A stretch of DNA of 52,834 nt. Source: DASQFU01 sp035632955. GTDB taxonomy: Bacteria > Eisenbacteria > RBG-16-71-46. The notes under the pieces are model-generated. The model saw nothing but the letters and a program-made list of their open reading frames with translations, was not told the origin of the DNA and made no database searches. Position 1 is the first letter of the stretch, and each line of letters starts with the position of its first letter. Shown here in pieces: positions 8,200 to 15,861 of the stretch. A program made the translations under genes and the position numbers. Location: NCBI GenBank assembly GCA_035632955.1, contig DASQFU010000076.1, positions 1-52,834 of the forward strand. Reading direction: 5' to 3'.

Positions 8200-9620
8200 G
8201 TCCGCGCCTCAAGGTGTTCGTCACCTTCGTGTGCGTGGTGGCGCTGGGGCTCGTGGCCACCAATCTCCCCGACCGCCTCGAGAGCCACTGGGGCCATTAC
8301 GTCGGCTGGACGGTGATCTGCTTACTGTCCGAGCTGCTGTGGCTCTCGACGCTCTCGGGCGAGTCGACGGTCAGCATGGCGTCGTCCGCCAACCTGGCGA
8401 CGTTGATGCTGTGGGGACGCGGACCGGCGATGGCCATCGCCGCACTCAGCACCCTGTTCGCAAACGTGTTCATCCAGCGCAAGCCGCCCGAGCGCGCAGC
8501 ATTCAACGCGTCACAGAGCGTGATCACGATGTGGTCGGTCGGTGCGGTGTGGAGCCTGCTCGGCGGCTCGCACGAGGGGCTCGGCGTGCGCGGCCGCCTT
8601 ACGCTCGGCGAGACCGGCGCCGCGCTGATCATTCTCGAGATGCTGGTGCTGTTCGTGTGCTACCTGCTCGTCAATCGGGCGCTGGTCGGCATCGCCGTCG
8701 CGTGGTCGAGCGAGCGTTCCTACCTCAAGGTGCTGCGGCAGGATTGGTTCTACGCCGACCGGATGCTCTCGGACGTCGCCCTGTTCTTCCTGTGCCCGCT
8801 GCTCGTGATCTCGTTCGGCGCCGTCGGTTATACCGGCTTGACGCTGTTCTACGCGCCGCTCTACATGATCTACGAGAGCCAGAAGCGCTACATGGAGCTG
8901 CGCCGCGCGCAAGACACGATGATCCATCGGGAGCGCATGGCCGCCATGGGCGAGATGGCGGCGGAGATCGGCCACGAGCTGCGCAACCAGCTGGTCGCGA
9001 TCAGCGGGCGCGCCCAGATGTTGCTCAAGGACAGCGAGCGCGGGGAGTTCGCGAACACCCAGCGCCAGGCGCAGATCATCCTCGAGCAGTCCCGCCGCGT
9101 GGAGACGCTGTCGCGCGGGCTCATGGACTCCTACCGGCCGGAGCTGAAGATCGAGCGTCTCGACGTCAACGCGCTGGTGCAGCGCTCGGTGGAGTTCGTG
9201 CGCTCTCAGAACAAGTTCGACACCGTGGAGTGGGACCTCAAGCTGGCGGGCACGATCCCGGGATTGCGCGCCGATCCCGCTCAGCTCCAGCAGGTGCTGC
9301 TCAATCTCTTCATCAACGCCGCTGACGCGATGGGCGAGAACGCCAACGGCCGGAAGCGGATCGCGGTCCACAGCGAGTTCGACGATCGCGCACGACGCGT
9401 GCGCCTGGTCGTCACCGACACCGGGCCGGGCATTCCCGCCAAGGACCTGCTCAAGATCTTCGAGCCGAGCTTCACGACCAAGCCCGAAGGTCACGGGTTC
9501 GGTCTCTCGACGTCCTACCGGATCGTCATGAACCACGGCGGCACGATCGGCGCCGAGAGCCCGTCCGGGCTTGGAGCGCGCTTCACAATGACGCTGCCGC
9601 TCGAAGGTCCCGGCACCTGA
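8196..9620 (+). CDS. Membrane sensor histidine kinase
   Basis: Protein of 474 residues. Residues 1 to about 225 contain several hydrophobic segments (VFVTFVCVVALGLVATN, ALIILEMLVLFVCYLLVN, MLSDVALFFLCPLLVISFG), an integral-membrane sensor without an obvious large periplasmic loop. The kinase core follows: the H-box EIGHELRNQL with phospho-acceptor His260, N-box NLFINAADAM, G1 DTGPGIP, F-box FEPSFTTK and G2 GHGFGLS. The N-box NAADA and HELRN forms resemble NtrB/AtoS-type (HPK4-like) kinases. No cognate response regulator is adjacent. ATGA overlap with dgcA places it in the bsh-dgc operon, so it may sense something related to that metabolism (inference). Confidence 0.88.
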   Translation: MSPRLKVFVTFVCVVALGLVATNLPDRLESHWGHYVGWTVICLLSELLWLSTLSGESTVSMASSANLATLMLWGRGPAMAIAALSTLFANVFIQRKPPERAAFNASQSVITMWSVGAVWSLLGGSHEGLGVRGRLTLGETGAALIILEMLVLFVCYLLVNRALVGIAVAWSSERSYLKVLRQDWFYADRMLSDVALFFLCPLLVISFGAVGYTGLTLFYAPLYMIYESQKRYMELRRAQDTMIHRERMAAMGEMAAEIGHELRNQLVAISGRAQMLLKDSERGEFANTQRQAQIILEQSRRVETLSRGLMDSYRPELKIERLDVNALVQRSVEFVRSQNKFDTVEWDLKLAGTIPGLRADPAQLQQVLLNLFINAADAMGENANGRKRIAVHSEFDDRARRVRLVVTDTGPGIPAKDLLKIFEPSFTTKPEGHGFGLSTSYRIVMNHGGTIGAESPSGLGARFTMTLPLEGPGT

Positions 9621-9673
9621 GCGAGCGCGGATCGTCCGCCGAGCGGACGCGCGGACCGTCACAGCCGGCGCTC

Positions 9674-10594
9674 GTGGCGCGCGTGGACTTCGGCGGCTGC
9701 TGGCTGCTGCTGGACGACGACCGGCTGCTCGAGGCGACGGTGCCGGGCCGCATCCGTGGCCGGCGCAAGGCGCTCGGCAACGCTGCGGTGGTGGGCGACC
9801 GCATTCGCTTCGCACTCGAGTCCGGCCGTGCGGTCGTGCAGGACGTGGAGTCGCGCCGCAACGCGTTCTCGCGCCGCGACGCGGGCCGCGCGCCGATCGA
9901 GCAGGTCGTGGCCGCGAACCTGGACCAGGTCGTGCTGGTGGCGGCGCTCGTCGAGCCCGAGTTCAAACCCGGCTTCGCCGACCGCGTGCTGTGTCAGGCG
10001 GAGCATGCGGGCATCCCCGCACGCCTCGCGCTCAACAAGGCCGACCTGGGCGCGGACGCCGACGCGCGCGGGTTGCTCGACGACTACGCCCGCGCAGGGT
10101 ATGAAGGAACCAGTGTCAGTGCCAAGACCGGCGAAGGCGTGGAGAGCCTGCTGAACACGTGCCGGGGCCACCGCACCCTGTTCGTCGGTCATTCGGGAGT
10201 CGGCAAGAGCTCGCTGCTCAACGCGATGGTGCCGGGTCTCGATCTGCTGGCGGGGCGCGTCAATCTGAAGACCGGCAAGGGCCGCCACACGACCACTGCA
10301 GCGTGGCTGCTGCGACCCGAGCCGGGTCTCGAGCTGATCGACACGCCCGGCCTGCGCGCCTTCGGTCTGTGGGGGATCGGTCCCGACGATCTCGAGCAGG
10401 CCTACCCCGAGTTCCGGCCGTTCCTCGGCCGCTGCCGGTTCGGAGATTGCCGGCACGATCGCGAACCCGGCTGCGCGCTGCAGGAGGCGACCCGCAGCGG
10501 CGCGGTGTCGGGGCTGCGGTTCGCGTCGTTTTTGAAGCTCCGCGAGGAGTTGGTGCAGGAGCGCCTACTCGAAGCGCTGCGCGGCGCGAGATAG
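9674..10594 (+). CDS. rsgA: Ribosome small-subunit-dependent GTPase RsgA (YjeQ)
   Basis: Circularly permuted GTPase that checks late 30S subunit maturation. The motif order G4-G5-G1-G2-G3 is seen directly: NKADLG, then VSAKTGEG, P-loop GHSGVGKSS, the GRHTTT switch and DTPGLRAFG. An OB-like N-terminal domain precedes it, and a C-terminal zinc knuckle CRFGDCRHDREPGC follows. The length of 306 residues is normal. The start is GTG 9674; the frame is open further upstream to the end of the kinase gene, so a non-AUG start there cannot be excluded. Confidence 0.93.
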   Translation: MARVDFGGCWLLLDDDRLLEATVPGRIRGRRKALGNAAVVGDRIRFALESGRAVVQDVESRRNAFSRRDAGRAPIEQVVAANLDQVVLVAALVEPEFKPGFADRVLCQAEHAGIPARLALNKADLGADADARGLLDDYARAGYEGTSVSAKTGEGVESLLNTCRGHRTLFVGHSGVGKSSLLNAMVPGLDLLAGRVNLKTGKGRHTTTAAWLLRPEPGLELIDTPGLRAFGLWGIGPDDLEQAYPEFRPFLGRCRFGDCRHDREPGCALQEATRSGAVSGLRFASFLKLREELVQERLLEALRGAR

Positions 10595-10856
10595 GTCTAG
10601 CCGTCCGGCTTCGGCTCCCCGACGACACCGATTCTGGCAACCGGGCCCATCGAAGGCGCCGGCGTCCGCCCGAATTGCAGCTATCCGGCACCATCCCCGT
10701 TGGCTAGGCTCGATGGGGTGAGCGTCGCCGTGCGCCGGATCGTCGTCATGCGGTGATTCGGAACACCCCGGGTCGAGTCACGGCACGGACTCCCTCGCCA
10801 GGTTCGAGAGAGACGGTCTGGCCGCGGCCCGGGGCCGGCTCGGGTATGCTGCCGCC

Positions 10857-12119
10857 GTGACTCCGCTCGCGGCAGCGTTCAACCCACACCTCGAATCGCT
10901 TCACTGTTCCGCGTGCGGCGCCGAGCACGACCTGAGCGCTCCACGCTCGGTGTGTGAGACTTGTGGCGGTCCGCTGCTCGCGCGCTACGATCTCGCCCGC
11001 ATCGCGCATCAGTCGGCGCGCGATCAGCTCGGCCGTTCCGGCTCCGACTTGTGGCGCTACCGCGCCGTGCTGCCGTTCGCGGCCGAGTTTCCCGCAGTCC
11101 GGCTCGGGGAGGGAGGTACGCCGCTGCTGCCGATGCCGCGTCTCGCCGCGGAGCTCGGCATGCGCGAGCTGTGGCTCAAGGACGAATCCGGCAATCCGAC
11201 GCAATCGTTCAAGGCGCGCGGGCTGGTGCTCGGCGTCAATGGGGCGGTTGCCTTCGGTCAGCGGGCGATCGCGCTGCCTTCGGCAGGCAACGCGGGCAGC
11301 GCCGCCGCCGCCTACGCCGCCTCCGCGGGCTTGCGCTGCAGGATCACGGTGCCCGAAGACACGCCAGACGTGTTCGTGCTCGAGCAGCGTGCGTTGGGTG
11401 CCGAGGTGCGCCGGGTGCCGGGCACGATCGCCGAGGCCGGCCGTGCGCTCGGCGAATGGGCGCCCGCTCCGGAATGGTGGAACGTGGCGACGTTCCGGGA
11501 GCCGTTCCGCGTCGAAGGCAAAAAGACGCTGGGCTACGAGATCGCCGAGCAATCGGGGTGGCGGCTGCCGGAAGTCATCTTCTATCCTACCGGCGGTGGC
11601 ACCGGGCTGGTCGGAATGTGGCGCGCGTTTTTGGAGCTGCGAACGCTCGGGTGGACCCACGATCCGATGCCGCGCCTGATCGCGGTCCAAGTGAGCGGGT
11701 GCGCTCCGGTGGTGCGCGCGCACCGGGATGGCGCCGAGAGCGTCCGGCCGTGGGAAGATGCGCGCACGGTCGCGAGCGGGTTGCGCGTCCCCGCGCCGTT
11801 TGCCGGCGCGCTGATCCTGCGCGCGCTGCGCGAGAGCGCCGGCACGGCGGTGGCCGTGAGCGAGGAAGAGATGCTGGACGGCATGGGGGATCTTGCCGAG
11901 CAGGAGGGATGCTTCGCGTGTCCCGAGAGCGGCGCGACCCTGGCGGCGCTGCGACAGCTCCGGGGCAGCGGCGAAGTGAGCGGGCAGGAGCGCGTCGTGA
12001 TCTTCAATACCGGTAGCGGCCTCAAGTATCTCGAAGCGTGGCGCCTGGCGGCGCGACGCCGTGGCGCCGCAGCTCGCGACGCCAAAGCGGCGCACGCGAT
12101 CGGCGAGGAGGTCCCGTGA
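10857..12119 (+). CDS. thrC: Threonine synthase (PLP-dependent)
   Basis: PLP fold-type II enzyme converting O-phosphohomoserine to threonine. An N-terminal zinc-ribbon-like segment has CSACGAEHDL and CETCGG (residues 17-37), common in plant-type and bacterial ThrC. The core shows LGEGGTPLLPM, the Schiff-base lysine in NPTQSFKARG, PSAGNAGSAAAAYAA for phosphate binding, and the Gly-rich loop YPTGGGTGLVGMW. It has 420 residues and starts at GTG 10857. No other threonine-pathway gene is adjacent. Cystathionine beta-synthase-like or other PLP enzymes are less likely because of the zinc-ribbon N-terminus. The final GTGA overlaps the next gene. Confidence 0.88.
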   Translation: MTPLAAAFNPHLESLHCSACGAEHDLSAPRSVCETCGGPLLARYDLARIAHQSARDQLGRSGSDLWRYRAVLPFAAEFPAVRLGEGGTPLLPMPRLAAELGMRELWLKDESGNPTQSFKARGLVLGVNGAVAFGQRAIALPSAGNAGSAAAAYAASAGLRCRITVPEDTPDVFVLEQRALGAEVRRVPGTIAEAGRALGEWAPAPEWWNVATFREPFRVEGKKTLGYEIAEQSGWRLPEVIFYPTGGGTGLVGMWRAFLELRTLGWTHDPMPRLIAVQVSGCAPVVRAHRDGAESVRPWEDARTVASGLRVPAPFAGALILRALRESAGTAVAVSEEEMLDGMGDLAEQEGCFACPESGATLAALRQLRGSGEVSGQERVVIFNTGSGLKYLEAWRLAARRRGAAARDAKAAHAIGEEVP

Positions 12120-13438
12120 CCTCGAGGAAAACGGTCGCGATCGTCTGTGCAATGGCGACCTGCATTGCGGTCTTGGGAGATCGTGTCGCTCGCTCGGCGC
12201 CGCCCGAGACCGGCGACCGGGTGCTGATCGTGCCGCTCGAGGGGCCGGTCTCGCCCGTAACCGCGGAGGCGCTGGACAACGCCGTGGACCGGGCCGAGCG
12301 CGAGGGCTACGCCGCGCTGGTCGTCGAGATCGACACGCCGGGTGGGCTCGAGTCGAGCATGCGCCAGATGATCAAGCGCCTGTTCGCCTCGGAGGTCCCG
12401 ATTCTCACCTGGGTGACTCCGAGCGGCGCGCGCGCGGCCTCCGCCGGCGTGCTCGTCACGATGGCCGGCGACGTCGCGGCGATGTCGCCGGGCACGAACA
12501 TCGGCGCCGCCACGCCGGTCAACCTGCAGGGTCCGATCGATTCCACGCTTGCCCGCAAGGCGACCAACGACGCCGCGGCGTTCGCACGCACCGTGGCCGC
12601 GCAGCGAGGCCGCAACGCCGTGTGGGCGGAGGACGCGGTGCGGCGCGCGGTCGCGGTCAGCGAGACCGAAGCGGTCGAGCTCGAGGTCGTGGACTTCGTC
12701 GCCGCGACGCTGAACGAGCTGCTCGCCAAGGCCGACGGGCGGACGTGGACGCGCGGCCAGAAGACCCGCACGCTCGCAGTGCGCGGTCTCCCCGCCGACC
12801 GCATCGAGCCCGGCTTCCGGCAGCGGCTGCTGGCGCTGATCGCCGACCCCAACGTTGCCTACATCCTCATGATGCTCGGGTTCTATGGTCTGATGTTCGA
12901 GCTGCAGAATCCCGGCGCATTGCTGCCGGGCGTGGTCGGAGGCATCTGTCTGATCCTCGCGTTCCTCGCCCTCTCGGTGCTGCCGGTCAACTATGCGGGG
13001 GTCGCGTTGATCGTGCTGGCGATCGTGTTCTTCATCGCGGAGATCAAAGTCGTGAGCCACGGCATTCTAGCTGCGGGCGGCGTGCTGTCGATGGTGCTGG
13101 GCTCGTTGATCCTGTTCCACGGCGGCGGATCGGGGCCGCGGCTCTCGTTGGGCGTGATCGCCGCCGCCACGCTCGTGACCACCGCCTTCTTCCTGTTCGT
13201 CGTCGGCGCCGGGCTGCGCGCGCAACGCCGCCGGGTCACGACCGGAGCGGAAGGCATGATCGGCCGGCGCGGTGTGAGCATCGAGCGTCTCGCGCCCGAT
13301 GGTCGCGTGCGGGTGGGCGACGAATACTGGAACGCGGTATCGTCCCGGCCTCTGGAGATTGGTGAAGACGTGGAAATCATCGGTGTGGACGGGCTTCGCT
13401 TGCGCGTCCGCCCGTTCGCCAAGGAGGCGCAGTCATGA
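12116..13438 (+). CDS. NfeD-family membrane-bound serine protease (ClpP class)
   Basis: Starts at GTG in a GTGA overlap with thrC and has a signal peptide (VAIVCAMATCIAVLG, then an Ala cleavage region). Residues of about 35-230 form a ClpP/SppA-like serine-lysine protease domain with VVEIDTPGGLESSMR, the nucleophile Ser109 in ARAASAG and the general-base candidate Lys148 in ARKATND. Then come about five membrane helices and a C-terminal NfeD OB-fold (GRVRVGDEYWNAVS). This long (440-residue) form is the 1510-N/YngK-like class that cleaves partner stomatins. The directly following, overlapping slipin gene is the expected partner in membrane quality control or raft organisation. Confidence 0.9.
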   Translation: MTSRKTVAIVCAMATCIAVLGDRVARSAPPETGDRVLIVPLEGPVSPVTAEALDNAVDRAEREGYAALVVEIDTPGGLESSMRQMIKRLFASEVPILTWVTPSGARAASAGVLVTMAGDVAAMSPGTNIGAATPVNLQGPIDSTLARKATNDAAAFARTVAAQRGRNAVWAEDAVRRAVAVSETEAVELEVVDFVAATLNELLAKADGRTWTRGQKTRTLAVRGLPADRIEPGFRQRLLALIADPNVAYILMMLGFYGLMFELQNPGALLPGVVGGICLILAFLALSVLPVNYAGVALIVLAIVFFIAEIKVVSHGILAAGGVLSMVLGSLILFHGGGSGPRLSLGVIAAATLVTTAFFLFVVGAGLRAQRRRVTTGAEGMIGRRGVSIERLAPDGRVRVGDEYWNAVSSRPLEIGEDVEIIGVDGLRLRVRPFAKEAQS

Positions 13439-14205
13439 TCGGTTTCTTCGGCTCGCTGGTGTTCTTCGTGCTGTTCCTCGGCGTCGTCGTGATCGCCAAC
13501 GCGGTCCGCGTCGTGCGCGAGTACGAGCGCCTGGTCGTGTTCCGCCTCGGCCGGCTGGTCGGCGAGCGCGGCCCGGGACTCGTGCTGCTGATTCCGATCG
13601 TCGATCGCGCGGTCAAGGTCGGCTTGCGCACCGTGACCATGGACGTTCCGCCGCAGGACATCATCACGCGCGACAATGTGACGGTGAAGGTGAACGCGGT
13701 GATCTTCTTTCGCGTCGTCAACTCCCAGATGGCCGTGGTCCAGGTCGAGAACTACCTGTACGCGACCTCGCAGATCGCCCAGACCACGCTGCGCTCGATC
13801 CTGGGTCAGGCCGAGCTGGACGAGCTCCTGTCCGAGCGCGAGAAGCTGAACCAGTCGCTGCAACAGGTGATCGACCGCCAGACCGATCCGTGGGGCGTCA
13901 AGGTGTCGTCGGTCGAGGTCAAGCACGTGGACCTGCCGCAGGAGATGCAGCGCGCCATCGCGCGGCAGGCCGAGGCGGAGCGCGAGCGGCGGGCCAAGGT
14001 CATCAACGCCGAGGGCGAGTATCAGGCGGCCGCGCGGCTGGCCGAGGCGGCGGCGATCATCTCTCGCGAGCCGGCCGCGTTGCAGTTGCGCTACCTGCAG
14101 ACGCTCGCCGAGATCGCGACCGAGAACAACTCGACCACCATCTTCCCGGTGCCGATCGACTTGCTGCGCGCGTTCATGACCTCGATGGAGAAGAAGGCGA
14201 GCTGA
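13435..14205 (+). CDS. Slipin / stomatin-like SPFH domain protein
   Basis: Band-7 protein of 256 residues with one N-terminal membrane hairpin or helix (FFGSLVFFVLFLGVVVIANAV), followed by the SPFH core VREYERLVVFRLGRL, GPGLVLLIPIVDRAVKV and NYLYATSQIAQTTLRSILGQ. The C-terminal coiled-coil (RQAEAERERRAKVINAEGEYQAA, split at A-rich repeats) is the oligomerisation segment. It forms an operon with nfeD through ATGA overlap, the standard bacterial and archaeal pairing in which the NfeD protease cleaves the stomatin C-terminus. Confidence 0.93.
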   Translation: MIGFFGSLVFFVLFLGVVVIANAVRVVREYERLVVFRLGRLVGERGPGLVLLIPIVDRAVKVGLRTVTMDVPPQDIITRDNVTVKVNAVIFFRVVNSQMAVVQVENYLYATSQIAQTTLRSILGQAELDELLSEREKLNQSLQQVIDRQTDPWGVKVSSVEVKHVDLPQEMQRAIARQAEAERERRAKVINAEGEYQAAARLAEAAAIISREPAALQLRYLQTLAEIATENNSTTIFPVPIDLLRAFMTSMEKKAS

Positions 14206-14212
14206 TCGTCGC

Positions 14213-15130
14213 ATGACGCGGTCGCGCGTGCTCGTGAGCGGGAGTCACGGGCTCGTGGGCACGGCGCTGATCGCGCACCTCGAAGCCGCCGGCCGCCCGG
14301 TCACGCGGCTGGTGCGGCGCGCGCCGCGAGACGCCGCCGAGCGCGAGTGGCGTCCCGAGAGCGGTCCGGTCGATCTCTCCGGACTCGAGCTGGACGCGGT
14401 GGTTCATCTCGCCGGCGCGAATCTCGCCGCGGGCCGCTGGACTCCGCGCCAAAAGGCCCTGCTGCGCTCGAGCCGCATCGAGGGCACGCGCCGGCTCGCC
14501 GCCGCGGTCGCGTCGCTCGATCCCTTGCCCCGGGTCTGGATCTCGGCGTCGGCGGTCGGCCTCTACGGGGATCGCGGCGAAGAGCAACTGACGGAAACGA
14601 GCGCCCCGGGCTCCGGATTCCTCCCGGACCTCGTCCAGGAATGGGAGTCGGCCGCGGCCCCGATCGTCCGTGCCGGCGTACGCGTCGTGTGGCTGCGGTT
14701 CGGAATGGTTCTCGCCCCGCAAGGCGGCGCGCTCGCCAAGCTGCTGCCGCCGTTCCGGCTCGGCATCGGCGGGCCGTTCGGCTCGGGTCGGCAGTGGTGG
14801 AACTGGATCTCGCGACCGGACTTGATCGCGGTGATCGACGCGACGCTGAACCAAGCGACGCTCTCGGGGGTGGTCAACGCGGTGGCTCCCGGTTGCGTCC
14901 GCAATCGCGAGTTCGCGCGCGTGCTCGGGCGCGTGCTCGGCCGGCCCGCGTTCCTGACCGTTCCCGCGGCGGCGCTCCGTCTCCTGCTCGGGCGCGAAAT
15001 GGCGGACGAAACCCTGCTCTCGAGCGGTCGGGTCGAGCCGCGGCGGCTGATGGACGCGGGGTTCCGGTTCGCCGATCCGGAGCTGGAAGGCGCCCTGCGG
15101 CACGTGCTCGCTCGGCCGTCACGCGCATGA
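14213..15130 (+). CDS. TIGR01777 family NAD-dependent epimerase/oxidoreductase
   Basis: Extended short-chain dehydrogenase-like protein of 305 residues. The dinucleotide-binding motif is GSHGLVGTAL near the N-terminus. TIGR01777 hallmarks are VVHLAGANLAAGRWTPRQK, SRIEGTRRLAAAV, SASAVGLYGDRGEE, and the C-terminal DUF1731-like segment with RPAFLTVPAAALRLLLGREMADE. It resembles YfcH/SulA-type cell-division-inhibitor-annotated proteins, whose true substrate is unknown. It starts 8 bases after the slipin stop and its stop overlaps the next ATG, so it bridges the membrane-quality-control genes and the ABC transporter operon. Confidence 0.88.
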   Translation: MTRSRVLVSGSHGLVGTALIAHLEAAGRPVTRLVRRAPRDAAEREWRPESGPVDLSGLELDAVVHLAGANLAAGRWTPRQKALLRSSRIEGTRRLAAAVASLDPLPRVWISASAVGLYGDRGEEQLTETSAPGSGFLPDLVQEWESAAAPIVRAGVRVVWLRFGMVLAPQGGALAKLLPPFRLGIGGPFGSGRQWWNWISRPDLIAVIDATLNQATLSGVVNAVAPGCVRNREFARVLGRVLGRPAFLTVPAAALRLLLGREMADETLLSSGRVEPRRLMDAGFRFADPELEGALRHVLARPSRA

Positions 15131-15861
15131 CCGGCGCGGCCGCGGGTGTGGAGAACGCCGCGCCACCCGGCGACGTCGCGTTGCGCCTCGTCGAGGTAGT
15201 CAAGGAGTTCCGCACCGGAGGAACGCCGGTGCGGGCGGTGGACCGGCTCTCGCTCGAGGTGCCGCGCGGGCAGTTCCTCGCGCTCGTCGGTCGCAGCGGC
15301 TCGGGCAAGAGCACGCTGCTCCACCTGGTTGCCGGTCTCGAGCCGCCGAGCGCGGGGGAGATCTGGCTGGACGGCGTCGAGCTCGGCCGGCTCTCGGACG
15401 ACCGCCGCACGCGGCTCCGGCGCGAACGGATCGGCATGATCTACCAGTTCTTCAATCTGCTGCCGACGCTCACGGTGGCGGAGAACGTGGCGCTGCCCGC
15501 GTTGTTGGCGGGAGAGTCCGAAGCCCGCGCGCGCGCCCGGGCGGAGCCGCTGCTCGCCGAGGTGGAGCTGCTCGAGCGGCGCGACGCCCGGCCCCACACG
15601 CTCTCCGGCGGCGAGATGCAGCGGGCCGCGATCGCGCGGGCGCTGGTCTTCGGGCCGGCGCTGGTGATGGCCGACGAGCCGACCGGCAACCTCGATTCGC
15701 GCGCGGCCGATCAAGTGCTGGCGCTGCTGCGGGGGCTCGCGCAGCGTCACGAGGCGACGGTGCTGCTGGTCACGCACAGCCGCGAGGCGGCGGATCGGGC
15801 CGATCGCGTCGTCGAGCTGCGCGACGGCCGCGTGGTCGCCGACCGATCGGGAGCCGCATGA
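15127..15861 (+). CDS. ABC transporter ATP-binding protein (LolD/MacB type)
   Basis: ATPase of 244 residues with Walker A GRSGSGKSTLL, Q-loop YQFFNLLPTLTVAENV, signature LSGGEMQRAAIARAL, Walker B LVMADEPTGNLDS and H-loop LLVTHS. The IYQFFNLLPTLTV form and the DEPTGNLDS box place it in the MacB/LolD/FtsE family that works with FtsX-type permeases rather than with uptake permeases. It overlaps the permease gene as ATGA and is the first gene of a three-gene set: ATPase, permease and secreted lipocalin-like protein. Confidence 0.92.
   Translation: MTGAAAGVENAAPPGDVALRLVEVVKEFRTGGTPVRAVDRLSLEVPRGQFLALVGRSGSGKSTLLHLVAGLEPPSAGEIWLDGVELGRLSDDRRTRLRRERIGMIYQFFNLLPTLTVAENVALPALLAGESEARARARAEPLLAEVELLERRDARPHTLSGGEMQRAAIARALVFGPALVMADEPTGNLDSRAADQVLALLRGLAQRHEATVLLVTHSREAADRADRVVELRDGRVVADRSGAA

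Noticed and set aside
10595..10856. Possible tRNA or small gene between rsgA and thrC
   Set aside because: No cloverleaf could be drawn and no protein-like frame was found; the stretch is treated as leader of thrC.
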